Below are positions 33,658 to 41,049 of a DNA stretch of 64,000 nt, one piece after another. The first letter of the stretch is position 1; every line of letters begins with the position of its first letter. The notes beneath the pieces were generated by a model. It did not search any database and was not told the DNA's origin. It saw only the letters and a program-made list of their open reading frames with translations. The position numbers and the translations under genes were made by a program. This DNA is from Rhizocola hellebori (GTDB lineage: Bacteria > Actinomycetota > Actinomycetes > Mycobacteriales > Micromonosporaceae): the NCBI RefSeq assembly GCF_016862955.1, contig NZ_BONY01000039.1, positions 29,778 to 93,777 of the forward strand, given 5' to 3'.

Positions 33658-33667
33658 GGAGTCTACA

Positions 33668-34819
33668 TTGAATTCTGAGTTGAGGAACGACTACCGTTCT
33701 GCGCTTGATGCGGTCATCGCCGACACGGTCATCCCGGCCGCCGCTGACGTCGACCGCACCGGCACCTTTCCCCGAGCGGCGCTCAATGCTTTAGGCGACG
33801 CCGGGGTGCTGGGGCTCCTGTCGGCAGCTGAGGTCGGTGGCGGCGGCGGCTCACTGGCGGACGCGGCCGACGTGGTGGAACACCTCGCCGAGGCCTGCGG
33901 CTCGACCGCGATGGTGGTGCTCATGCACTTCTCGGCCGTGTCCGTGCTCGAGGCGCACGGCCCGCGTGAGGTCCGCGAGGCCATCGCCCGCGGCGCGCAC
34001 CTGAGCAGCCTCGCGTTTTCCGAAACCGGCTCGCGCAGCCACTTCTGGGCGCCGATGAGTACCGCGACCGGCGAGGGCGACGCCGTCAGGCTCGACGCCA
34101 GCAAGAGCTGGATCACCGCGGCCGGCGAGGCCGACAGCTACGTCTGGTCGAGCCGTCCCACTTCAGGTGACGGGCCGATGACCCTGTGGCTGGTGCCGTC
34201 GGATACGCCGGGGCTGAAGGTCGCCGGGCCGTTCGATGGGGTGGGGCTTCGCGGCAACGCGTCCAAACCCGTTACCGCCGAAGGCGTGAGGGTGCCCCGC
34301 GACGCCATGCTCGGCGCGGACGGGGCAGGGATGGACATCTCCCTATCCGCTGCGCTGCCGACATTTCTGGTGTGCAGTGCTGCGTGCTCCATCGGGCTGA
34401 TGAGCGCGCTGCTGAACGACGCCGCCACCCACCTGACCAAGACCCGTCTGGAGCACCTCGGTCAAACACTTGCCCAGCAACCGGTCAGCCGGATCGAGTA
34501 CGCGCGCCTGCGCACGCGCGCCGACGAGGCCCGCGCGTTCCTCGCCGACACGCTGGCCGCGTTGGGCACCGGCCGCGCCGACGCGGTCCTTCGGGTCCTT
34601 CAGGTCAAGGCCGTCGCCGCGGAGGCCGCGTCCGAGGTCGCCGACGGGGTGATGCGCTTGTGCGGGGGCGCGGCGTTCCGCAAGGAACTCGGCGTAGAAC
34701 GCCGTTTCCGCGACACCTTGGCGGCACGGGTGATGGCGCCGACCACGCAAGCGCTGCGCGATTTCGTCGGCCGGGCCACGCTGGGCCTGCCCCTTTTCGA
34801 CGGGAGTGACGTCCGGTGA
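33668..34819 (+). CDS. Acyl-CoA-dehydrogenase-family flavoenzyme
   Basis: 383 aa from TTG 33668, seven bases after GAGGAG. ACAD architecture: N-terminal helices ending in AEVGGGGGSLADAADVVEHLAEACGSTAMVVLMH, middle beta domain with LAFSETGSRSHFW and LDASKSWITAAGEADSYVW (flavin-contacting Ser/Thr), and C-terminal bundle closing with EVADGVMRLCGGAAFRKELGVERRFRD. A catalytic Glu like that of true acyl-CoA dehydrogenases is not obvious. In sulfur loci such proteins (DszC, SfnB) are often flavin-dependent monooxygenases or desulfurisation accessory enzymes. First of three GTGA-coupled genes. Confidence 0.88.
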   Translation: MNSELRNDYRSALDAVIADTVIPAAADVDRTGTFPRAALNALGDAGVLGLLSAAEVGGGGGSLADAADVVEHLAEACGSTAMVVLMHFSAVSVLEAHGPREVREAIARGAHLSSLAFSETGSRSHFWAPMSTATGEGDAVRLDASKSWITAAGEADSYVWSSRPTSGDGPMTLWLVPSDTPGLKVAGPFDGVGLRGNASKPVTAEGVRVPRDAMLGADGAGMDISLSAALPTFLVCSAACSIGLMSALLNDAATHLTKTRLEHLGQTLAQQPVSRIEYARLRTRADEARAFLADTLAALGTGRADAVLRVLQVKAVAAEAASEVADGVMRLCGGAAFRKELGVERRFRDTLAARVMAPTTQALRDFVGRATLGLPLFDGSDVR

Positions 34820-35676
34820 GCGAGCAGACCCTGCTGATGGGCGCCGTCGCCTACGACCCGAAGGTTGTCACCATCTGGGAAGGCTTCCGCGGCTGGCTTC
34901 GCGACAGCGGCCTGCCTTTCGACTTCGTGCTCTACTCCAACTATGAGCGCCAGGTCGAGGACCTCGTGGCCGGACGGATCTCGGCGGCGTGGAACTCGCC
35001 GCTGGCCTGGCTGCGCGCGCAGCGCCTGGCCGGTGCCGCCGAGCGCACCGTGCGGGCGGCGGCCATGCGCGACACCGACCGCGACCTCACCTCGGTGGTG
35101 GTCGTGCGCGCCGACTCGGACGTGTCCTCCCTGGCCGACCTTCGCGGGCGAACCATCGCGGTCGGCGCGGTGGATTCGCCACAGGCCACCCTCATTCCGT
35201 TGGCACACCTGCAATCCGCCGGTCTGCGCCAGGGTGCCGGCCTCACCGTTCACCGGTACGATGTGGGAGTCGGCCTGCACGGCGACCATGTCGGTGGGGA
35301 GCGCGCCGCCGCGGCCGCCCTGGCCGCCGGGAAGGTCGAAGCCGCCTGCATGATCGACGCGAATCATCTGGCCTTCATCCGGGAAGGCACCCTCGCCCCG
35401 GACGCGACCCGCATCCTGAGCCAGACCGCGCCCTACGACCACTGCAACATGACCCTGGTCGACACCGCGCCCGAGGAGCTGGCCACCCGGTTCATCGACC
35501 TTCTGCTGGCAATGTCCTATGCGGACCCGCAGGTACGCCCGCTGCTCGACCTGGAAGGCCTGCGCACCTGGCAGGTGGGCCGCACCAGCGGCTACGCCCA
35601 GCTCGACGCCGCGGTCGACCAGTCGGGGTTCTACGACGATCGCGGGCGGGTGACAGCCGCGGAGTACGCGCCGTGA
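34816..35676 (+). CDS. PhnD-like periplasmic-binding-fold protein without signal peptide
   Basis: 286 aa from GTG 34816, overlapping the previous stop (GTGA). The sequence enters the binding fold at once (LLMGAVAYDPKVVTIWEGFRGWL), with FDFVLYSNYERQVEDLVAGRISAAWNSPLAWL, VVVRADSDVSSLADLRGRTIAVGAVDSPQATLIPL and CMIDANHLAFIREG, as in PhnD/SsuA-type binding proteins. There is no signal peptide, lipobox or membrane segment, and no permease or ATPase follows. It should therefore stay in the cytoplasm, perhaps as a ligand carrier, sensor or enzyme subunit for its two neighbours. Other such leaderless binding folds serve as enzymes or sensors. Confidence 0.8.
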   Translation: MSEQTLLMGAVAYDPKVVTIWEGFRGWLRDSGLPFDFVLYSNYERQVEDLVAGRISAAWNSPLAWLRAQRLAGAAERTVRAAAMRDTDRDLTSVVVVRADSDVSSLADLRGRTIAVGAVDSPQATLIPLAHLQSAGLRQGAGLTVHRYDVGVGLHGDHVGGERAAAAALAAGKVEAACMIDANHLAFIREGTLAPDATRILSQTAPYDHCNMTLVDTAPEELATRFIDLLLAMSYADPQVRPLLDLEGLRTWQVGRTSGYAQLDAAVDQSGFYDDRGRVTAAEYAP

Positions 35677-36863
35677 CCACCGCCCGGCTGGACCTTGACC
35701 GGCTCGGGTTCGACCACGGCGCGCACCTGTTGGTGGACAGGGCATTGCGCGCGCTGCCCGGCGGCGGGCGGCTGCGCGTCACCGGATCCGATCCGGCGCT
35801 GGGCGTCCACCTGCGCGGGTGGTGCCGCGAACGTGGGCACGTCTTCGCCGTCGATCCGGTCGCCGGTTTCGAGATCGAGCCAGGGCCGGCCGAGCGGCAG
35901 CGGCTCACCGGCGCGGAACGCGCTGGCGGGGCACGGCCCGAGGAGATCGTCCGCCATCCACCGGCGCATTGGGGGCTGGCCGCCCGCGGCGCTCTCGTCG
36001 AGGCCGGCGGGCCGTCCCCGGGCTGGTTCGACCTCGCCGACCGCGATGTCCTCTGGGCCGATCTGGCACCCCGGCTTTACGCGCATGCGGCTGCGGCGCA
36101 ATGGGATCCGGCCACCGCCGTCGCCTGGAACGCGTCTTTTGAGCTGGCTGACGACATCGAGGCGGCCGTGGTACAGGTGATGACCTATCTGGTCGAGAAT
36201 GAGCAAGCCGCCCTGGTCATCCCGGCGCGGCTGCTCTCCCGGGTGCATCCCCACTTCCGCGAGGTGCAGCAGCTACTCGCTGTCCAGGCCGCCGATGAGG
36301 CCCGCCACGTGGAGGTGTTCACCCGCCGGGCCCTGCTGCGCGGCAGCGCCATGGGCACCTCCTCGGCGGGCGGACGGGCTTCGCTGGCCAGCCTGCTCGC
36401 CGAGCCCGACTTCACCCTGGCCTCATTCCTGCTTTCGGTACTCGGCGAAGGCAGTTTCCTTGCGCTGCTTGCCTTTCTCGACGAGCACGCGCCAGACCCG
36501 GTGACCCGCCAGGTCGCCCGGCTGGCGCGGGTCGACGAGGCCAGGCACGTCGCCTTCGGCGTCGCGCATCTGGAACATCAGGCCGCGCTCGATCCCACCC
36601 TGCGCGGCCGCCTGCGCAGCTCGATCGAACGCCGCCACGACGCGCTGGCGAACACCGCGGGTCTCAACGCCGACGTGTTCGACGCGCTTGTCGTGCTCGC
36701 CGCCGGTGAGTGGACACCGGCGGCGATCGCCCGCGGTTACCGCGCGGTGCAGGCGATGAGCCGCGCCATGGACGACGGACGCCGCCAGCGCCTGGCGCGA
36801 CTCGGATTTCCGCCCGACGAGGCGGCGGAGCTGTCCGCGCTGCACACCCGCAACTTCATGTAG
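35673..36863 (+). CDS. TusA-like domain fused to a ferritin-like di-iron domain
   Basis: 396 aa, GTG overlapping the previous stop (GTGA). Residues 6-62 follow the TusA/SirA pattern (LDLDRLG, ALRALPGGGRLRV, SDPALGVHLRGWCRERGH) but the catalytic Cys-Pro of sulfurtransferases is replaced (FDHGAH); the only nearby cysteine is Cys51. After a linker, residues 150-330 form a four-helix ferritin-like bundle with a complete di-iron carboxylate set: Glu177, Glu209-x2-His212 (DEARH), Glu259 and Glu289-x2-His292 (DEARH). Soluble. Probably an O2-activating oxygenase or oxidase whose TusA-like domain docks a partner or a sulfur-carrying substrate. Third gene of the coupled cassette; its end overlaps the convergent FAD gene by 8 bp. 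I know no characterised protein with this combination. Confidence 0.75.
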   Translation: MTTARLDLDRLGFDHGAHLLVDRALRALPGGGRLRVTGSDPALGVHLRGWCRERGHVFAVDPVAGFEIEPGPAERQRLTGAERAGGARPEEIVRHPPAHWGLAARGALVEAGGPSPGWFDLADRDVLWADLAPRLYAHAAAAQWDPATAVAWNASFELADDIEAAVVQVMTYLVENEQAALVIPARLLSRVHPHFREVQQLLAVQAADEARHVEVFTRRALLRGSAMGTSSAGGRASLASLLAEPDFTLASFLLSVLGEGSFLALLAFLDEHAPDPVTRQVARLARVDEARHVAFGVAHLEHQAALDPTLRGRLRSSIERRHDALANTAGLNADVFDALVVLAAGEWTPAAIARGYRAVQAMSRAMDDGRRQRLARLGFPPDEAAELSALHTRNFM

Positions 36864-38244
36864 AACTAGGCTCGAGCTCGCGGGGCCTTGCGGTGGCGGC
36901 GATGGCCGGGGTGGCCGCCTTGCCGCCGCCGGAGAGCAGCACCCGGGCCACGATCCCGGGCTTGAAGAGCGCAGTCGGCGGCATCACGAGGTTGGCGACG
37001 CCGAGGAAGGTCTTCGCCACCACCGGATGCTTGCCGGCCGCCCCGTAGAGGCGTGCGATATAGCTGTTGAGGAACTTCACCTTTCCCGGCCGAGGCGCGA
37101 CCACGTGAGCGAAACGCAGGTCTCCCCCGACGGCCATGTCCCACGGTACGTCGATCGCCTTGGCCGCCTTCGCGAAGTACCGGCGCGGCAAGCCTTCCCG
37201 GCCTTGCCTGAGACAGTCGCGCAGCTCGATCGCCTCCACCGCGGCGATCGTCATGCCCTGGCCGTAGGCGGGGTTGAAGGCGCACATCGCGTCGCCGACC
37301 GCGACAAAGCCTTCGGGCAGGTGTTTCATCCACTCGTAGCGGCGGCGCACACTGACCGGCAGGCGCATCTTCATCGGGGCGCTGAGCGGCTCGGATTTGC
37401 TGAGCAGCTCGTGGATCGCCGGGTGGGAAAGGCGTTTGGTGAACTCCAGGAACCCCTCGGGGTCGCTGGGTGGGAAGTTTTGCGTGTCGCAACCGACCAG
37501 GGTGACCATCCACCGATCGCCGTCCACGGCGATGAGCACACCGCCGAAGGGGTTGGCCGGCGATGGGCTGGCGATCACCATGCGATAGTCGGCGTCGCCT
37601 TCCACCCGGCGGTAGATCCTTGACATGTAACCGCTGACGGCGTCGACGGCCTCCTCGGCCGGCTTGTCGTAACCGATTTCGGCCAGCCAGGTCGGGCCGC
37701 GGTTGCCGCGGCCGGTCGCGTCGACCACCAGCTGTGCGGCGAGCTGAATTTCGGTGCCGCCCTTGGGAAGCAGCCGGGCGCCGGTGACCCGGGCCGACGC
37801 GTCGTCGACGACCAGCCCGACCGCCTCGGTGCTCTGCCGGAACTCCACATTGGACAACTGTCCGACCCGTTGCCGGACATAGCCTTCGAGGGTGGGGCGG
37901 CTCACATCCAGCCCGAGGATGCCCGACGGCGTCCGCGGGAAGGCATGGCCGTCGCCGACCCAGACGCTGTCACGCTGCAGATCGACCGGCAGCGCGCCGA
38001 GCGCGACCAGGTCGGGGATGAAACCGTCGAACAGTTCTTCGAGAATCTGGCGGCCACGGGCCAGCAGCCCGTGCGTATGTTCACCCTGCGGCACGCCTTT
38101 GCGGTGGCGATGGGCGGCCGGCAGCTCGTCGCGGTCCACGATGGTGACTTTGGCGAAGGATTCACTGAGCACCCGTGCGGCCAGCAATCCGGCGATGCTT
38201 GCGCCGAGCACGATCGCGTGCCCGGAACGTTCGTTGGCAGACAA
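36856..38244 (-). CDS. FAD-dependent oxidoreductase (geranylgeranyl-reductase/halogenase-like fold)
   Basis: 462 aa from TTG 38244, seven bases after GGAG; an ATG at 38292 would add 16 residues with a poorer ribosome site. FAD motifs: HAIVLGASIAGLLAARVLSE (GxGxxG variant with Ala), DRDELP, LVVDATGRGNRGPTWL and GFVAVGDAMCAFNPAYGQGM (second FAD-binding motif). PHBH-type fold; a hydroxylase or epoxidase/reductase role is possible. The lysine signature of flavin halogenases (WxWxIP) is not seen. Convergent with the di-iron gene. Confidence 0.88.
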   Translation of the reverse strand: MSANERSGHAIVLGASIAGLLAARVLSESFAKVTIVDRDELPAAHRHRKGVPQGEHTHGLLARGRQILEELFDGFIPDLVALGALPVDLQRDSVWVGDGHAFPRTPSGILGLDVSRPTLEGYVRQRVGQLSNVEFRQSTEAVGLVVDDASARVTGARLLPKGGTEIQLAAQLVVDATGRGNRGPTWLAEIGYDKPAEEAVDAVSGYMSRIYRRVEGDADYRMVIASPSPANPFGGVLIAVDGDRWMVTLVGCDTQNFPPSDPEGFLEFTKRLSHPAIHELLSKSEPLSAPMKMRLPVSVRRRYEWMKHLPEGFVAVGDAMCAFNPAYGQGMTIAAVEAIELRDCLRQGREGLPRRYFAKAAKAIDVPWDMAVGGDLRFAHVVAPRPGKVKFLNSYIARLYGAAGKHPVVAKTFLGVANLVMPPTALFKPGIVARVLLSGGGKAATPAIAATARPRELEPSST

Positions 38245-38348
38245 TGGTCTACTCCGTTTCGATGAGTGCGGTGCGCCCACCGTAGAACTCATCGATCCAG
38301 CGAAGAAAATGAATTAAGCGTAGACAACCTGACACTGTGTGCCCGCTC

Positions 38349-38390
38349 ACTTCGGGTGGGTCCGAAGGCGAGAACGGACCCACCCGAAGT
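38349..38390 (-). terminator. Strong hairpin terminator of the nuclease gene
   Basis: Perfect 16-bp inverted repeat ACTTCGGGTGGGTCCG / CGGACCCACCCGAAGT with a 10-nt loop, 18 bp beyond the stop at 38409. Confidence 0.85.
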
Positions 38391-38408
38391 CCCGGGAGCA
38401 ACGACTGA

Positions 38409-39638
38409 TCAGTTGACGACGACCCGGAACTGTTCGCCGTCAAGCACCCGGTCGGTGGAGTAGAAGATGCTCAGCGAACCGCCACCGCCCGAGTTCTCCG
38501 ACCTCGGGATCATGCAGATGCTGAATCCGCTGCGGTCACCGGGCTGCCGCACCGGCACCGCGGTGATCTGACACCCGTCGAAGGTCCGGCCGTAGGGGGC
38601 GCCGCTGGTGAAGGCGCCCTGCGTGGTGGACCGGAACGGGTACTCGTCGCAGCTGAACCCGTCCGGTCTGAACAGGAAGTCGGGGCAGGCCGTGCGGCCG
38701 TTGAGCTCGCGCAGCTCGGCGCTTTCCAGCCGGGTCAGCACCGAGGGCAGGCCAAAGCCGATGGCCAGCGCGATGTGCCGGGCGTAACTGGGATAGCTGA
38801 AGCTGTACACGTTGTAGATCGGCATGACCTGAGCGAACACACAGCCGATCTGGGTGGTCACGATCGAGTCGCAGCGGATGTCGCCAGGGCTCAACGTGAG
38901 GCTGCCGGTGTAAGGCGGGGTCCATCGCGTGTTGGTGTAGTAGAACGTCAGGCTGGTCGGTCCGCGGCTGAAACCGCCCAGACCGGGGGTGACCAGTGAC
39001 CGTCCGGTGACCACCGCGCTGGCCCGCTGGTTGACCACGGCCAGCGGCTGGGCCGGGAAGCTCACGCTTTCCGTGGTGCAGCCGCCGGTGCAGTTCCCGC
39101 TGCCCCGGATGAACGTTCCCTCGGTGCCGACGGCGAACAGCACGAAGAACTGCGCCTCCTGGCTGTACACACCGCCCGGCACGAACGTGTTCACGAACGT
39201 CGTGACCTGAACGTCCATCAGGCCGACCAGCACGCCCTGCGGCACGGTGAACACATAAATGGTGTCGACGCCGTCCAGGCAAGCCGTGGCGCGGGTGTAT
39301 GCCCAGAATCCGTCACCGCACGTGCTGGGCACGATCCCGTTGGTGCTCGCGCCGCCGGAGCTCTTGTGGGCCGCCTTCGCGGCCGCCGCCGGCTGGCGAT
39401 CCACGCAGGTTATGGTGCCCGACTGGGCCGCCTGGCTCATCGCCTGCCGCCGTTCCTGAGCGCATTTCGGCGTTAACGTCGCGCCGCCCGGCCTTTCGGC
39501 CAGCCGCTGCGCGATCGCCGGCGCCACCGGCGGCCCCGCGGTGGCGGCAGAGGCCGGCGCGCTGACGAGCCCACCCGCCAGGCTTAGCATGGCGCACACC
39601 AGCATGAACCGGTACCCGCCAGATCTGAACCGTCGCAT
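38409..39638 (-). CDS. Secreted protein with NucA/NucB-type deoxyribonuclease domain
   Basis: 409 aa from ATG 39638 (GCGAGGA upstream). Signal peptide: Arg-rich start then FMLVCAMLSLAGGLVSAPASA. A Ser/Thr-rich central beta region of unknown type spans about residues 110-300. The last 90 residues match NucA/NucB: CPDFLFRPDGFSCDEYPFRSTTQG (SCDEYPF signature), CQITAVPVRQPGD, SLSIFYSTDRVLDGEQFRV. The conserved Asp-Glu and Asn/Ser-x-x-GG positions are present, so a secreted sporulation-type or scavenging DNase is likely. Divergent from apbE. Confidence 0.82.
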   Translation of the reverse strand: MRRFRSGGYRFMLVCAMLSLAGGLVSAPASAATAGPPVAPAIAQRLAERPGGATLTPKCAQERRQAMSQAAQSGTITCVDRQPAAAAKAAHKSSGGASTNGIVPSTCGDGFWAYTRATACLDGVDTIYVFTVPQGVLVGLMDVQVTTFVNTFVPGGVYSQEAQFFVLFAVGTEGTFIRGSGNCTGGCTTESVSFPAQPLAVVNQRASAVVTGRSLVTPGLGGFSRGPTSLTFYYTNTRWTPPYTGSLTLSPGDIRCDSIVTTQIGCVFAQVMPIYNVYSFSYPSYARHIALAIGFGLPSVLTRLESAELRELNGRTACPDFLFRPDGFSCDEYPFRSTTQGAFTSGAPYGRTFDGCQITAVPVRQPGDRSGFSICMIPRSENSGGGGSLSIFYSTDRVLDGEQFRVVVN

Positions 39639-39792
39639 TGATCCTCGCTTTCCTAGTTCCAATGTGGACGGACCGAATGCGTCGCCGACGCCTGCGGTCG
39701 AGGTCAACATAGAAGCCAGTGAGCGCGCCGCCATCCGTAGAACTACGCAATCGGCCTACGGAATCCGGCGGGCCACGACTAATGTCACGATC

Positions 39793-40551
39793 GTGGTGGA
39801 GCAAGCGCAAGGACTGCACCGGGTCGAGCTGATCATGGGTACCGCCATCAGCATCGACCTGTCCGGGTCGATCGATTCCGTTCGGGCCGCAGAGCTCGCC
39901 GACGCCGCGTTCGCCTGGTTCCGCGAGGTGGATGCGCGATTTAGCACTTACCAGGACGACAGCGAGGTCAATCGCCTGCAGCGCGGCGAGCTGAGCTCCG
40001 CGGACGCCTCGCCCGACCTGCGCCACGTGCTGGACGAATGCGCGCGGCTATGGCGCGAGACCGACGGATACTTCGACGCCTACGCCACCGGGCGCCTGGA
40101 TCCTTCCGGCTACGTGAAGGGCTGGTCGGTTCAGGTCGCCTCCGACCGGCTCACCGCCGCGGGCGCGCCTGACCATTGCGTCAACGCCGGCGGCGATGTG
40201 CGCGTTTGCGGCCGAGTGGCGGGCCAGCCTTGGCGGATCGGCATAAGGCATCCATTTGAGCCTATGCAGACTTGCTGGGTACTGGCCGGAACCGACCTCG
40301 CCGTGGCCACCTCCGGAAATTACGAGCGTGGATTTCATGTCATCGATCCGCTGACAGGCAAACCGGCGCGGGCACTGGCTTCCGTCACCGTCGCCGGCTC
40401 AGATCTGGGCGTCGCCGATGCCTACTCGACAGCGGCGGTTGCCATGGGCGTCAAGGGAATCGACTGGCTGGCCCGGCTAGAAGGCTACGAGTCGGCGGTG
40501 GTCACCGAGGACGGCCTGGCCTTCCGATCCGAAGGCCTGCCCGTCGCCTAG
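39793..40551 (+). CDS. apbE: FAD:protein FMN transferase
   Basis: About 252 aa from GTG 39793, close to the conserved HRVELIMGTAISIDL opening; the start is uncertain because the frame stays open upstream. ApbE features: FREVDARFSTYQDDSEVNRL, FDAYATGRLDPSGYVKGWSVQVA, VNAGGDVRVCGR, ATSGNYERGFHVIDPLTGKPA and GVADAYSTAAVAMG (metal-binding Asp/Thr). Transfers FMN from FAD to a Thr/Ser of a partner; the partner is very probably the convergently encoded FMN-binding-domain protein 13 bp away. Lacks a signal peptide, so it acts in the cytoplasm or the start is elsewhere. Confidence 0.88.
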   Translation: MVEQAQGLHRVELIMGTAISIDLSGSIDSVRAAELADAAFAWFREVDARFSTYQDDSEVNRLQRGELSSADASPDLRHVLDECARLWRETDGYFDAYATGRLDPSGYVKGWSVQVASDRLTAAGAPDHCVNAGGDVRVCGRVAGQPWRIGIRHPFEPMQTCWVLAGTDLAVATSGNYERGFHVIDPLTGKPARALASVTVAGSDLGVADAYSTAAVAMGVKGIDWLARLEGYESAVVTEDGLAFRSEGLPVA

Positions 40552-40564
40552 CGAGCCCCGACGG

Positions 40565-41029
40565 TCATGACAGGTGGGCCGCGTCGAGGGCGGCCTGCAA
40601 CGACTCCACGTAGCCGTCGCTGGTGACCGTGGCGCCCGAAACCGTGTCGATGTCGGCGCTCTGCGCAGCGAGGGTCTCCTGCTTGAGGATGGGCAGGGCA
40701 TAGGCGTTGATCTGTCTGTCCCGGCCGTTGGCGGTCGGGTAGACGGGAACCGACACATCCGTGATCTTCCCGTTGGCGACCGTGATGGCGACCTGCACGT
40801 CGCCCCACCGGGTGCCCGCCACCGAGCCCTTGTAGGTTTTGGCACCGCCCGATCCGCCAATGCCGCCGGATCCACCCGCGTCCTCGGCGTTGCTGCCGCC
40901 GGAGAGGTTGCCGTCGGTGGTGACGGTGGAGCCGGTCGCCGTGTCGGCGCCCATGGTGCTGGTGCGGTAGCTGAACAGCAGCACCAAACCGGCGATCGTG
41001 GACACCAGCCACAGCGTGATCCGTCGCAT
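40565..41029 (-). CDS. FMN-binding-domain protein, ApbE substrate
   Basis: 154 aa from ATG 41029. One N-terminal membrane anchor (ITLWLVSTIAGLVLLFSY), a Gly/Ser-rich linker, then a compact FMN_bind domain: GTRWGDVQVAITVANGKITDVSVP and the flavinylation motif SGATVTS near the end (DTVSGATVTSDGYVESLQAAL). The terminal Thr/Ser of that motif receives FMN covalently. The anchored, extracytoplasmic flavin domain probably passes electrons to or from the ferric-reductase-like protein encoded 20 bp upstream. Confidence 0.9.
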   Translation of the reverse strand: MRRITLWLVSTIAGLVLLFSYRTSTMGADTATGSTVTTDGNLSGGSNAEDAGGSGGIGGSGGAKTYKGSVAGTRWGDVQVAITVANGKITDVSVPVYPTANGRDRQINAYALPILKQETLAAQSADIDTVSGATVTSDGYVESLQAALDAAHLS

Positions 41030-41049
41030 CGCCTTGAGTTCCTCTCCAG

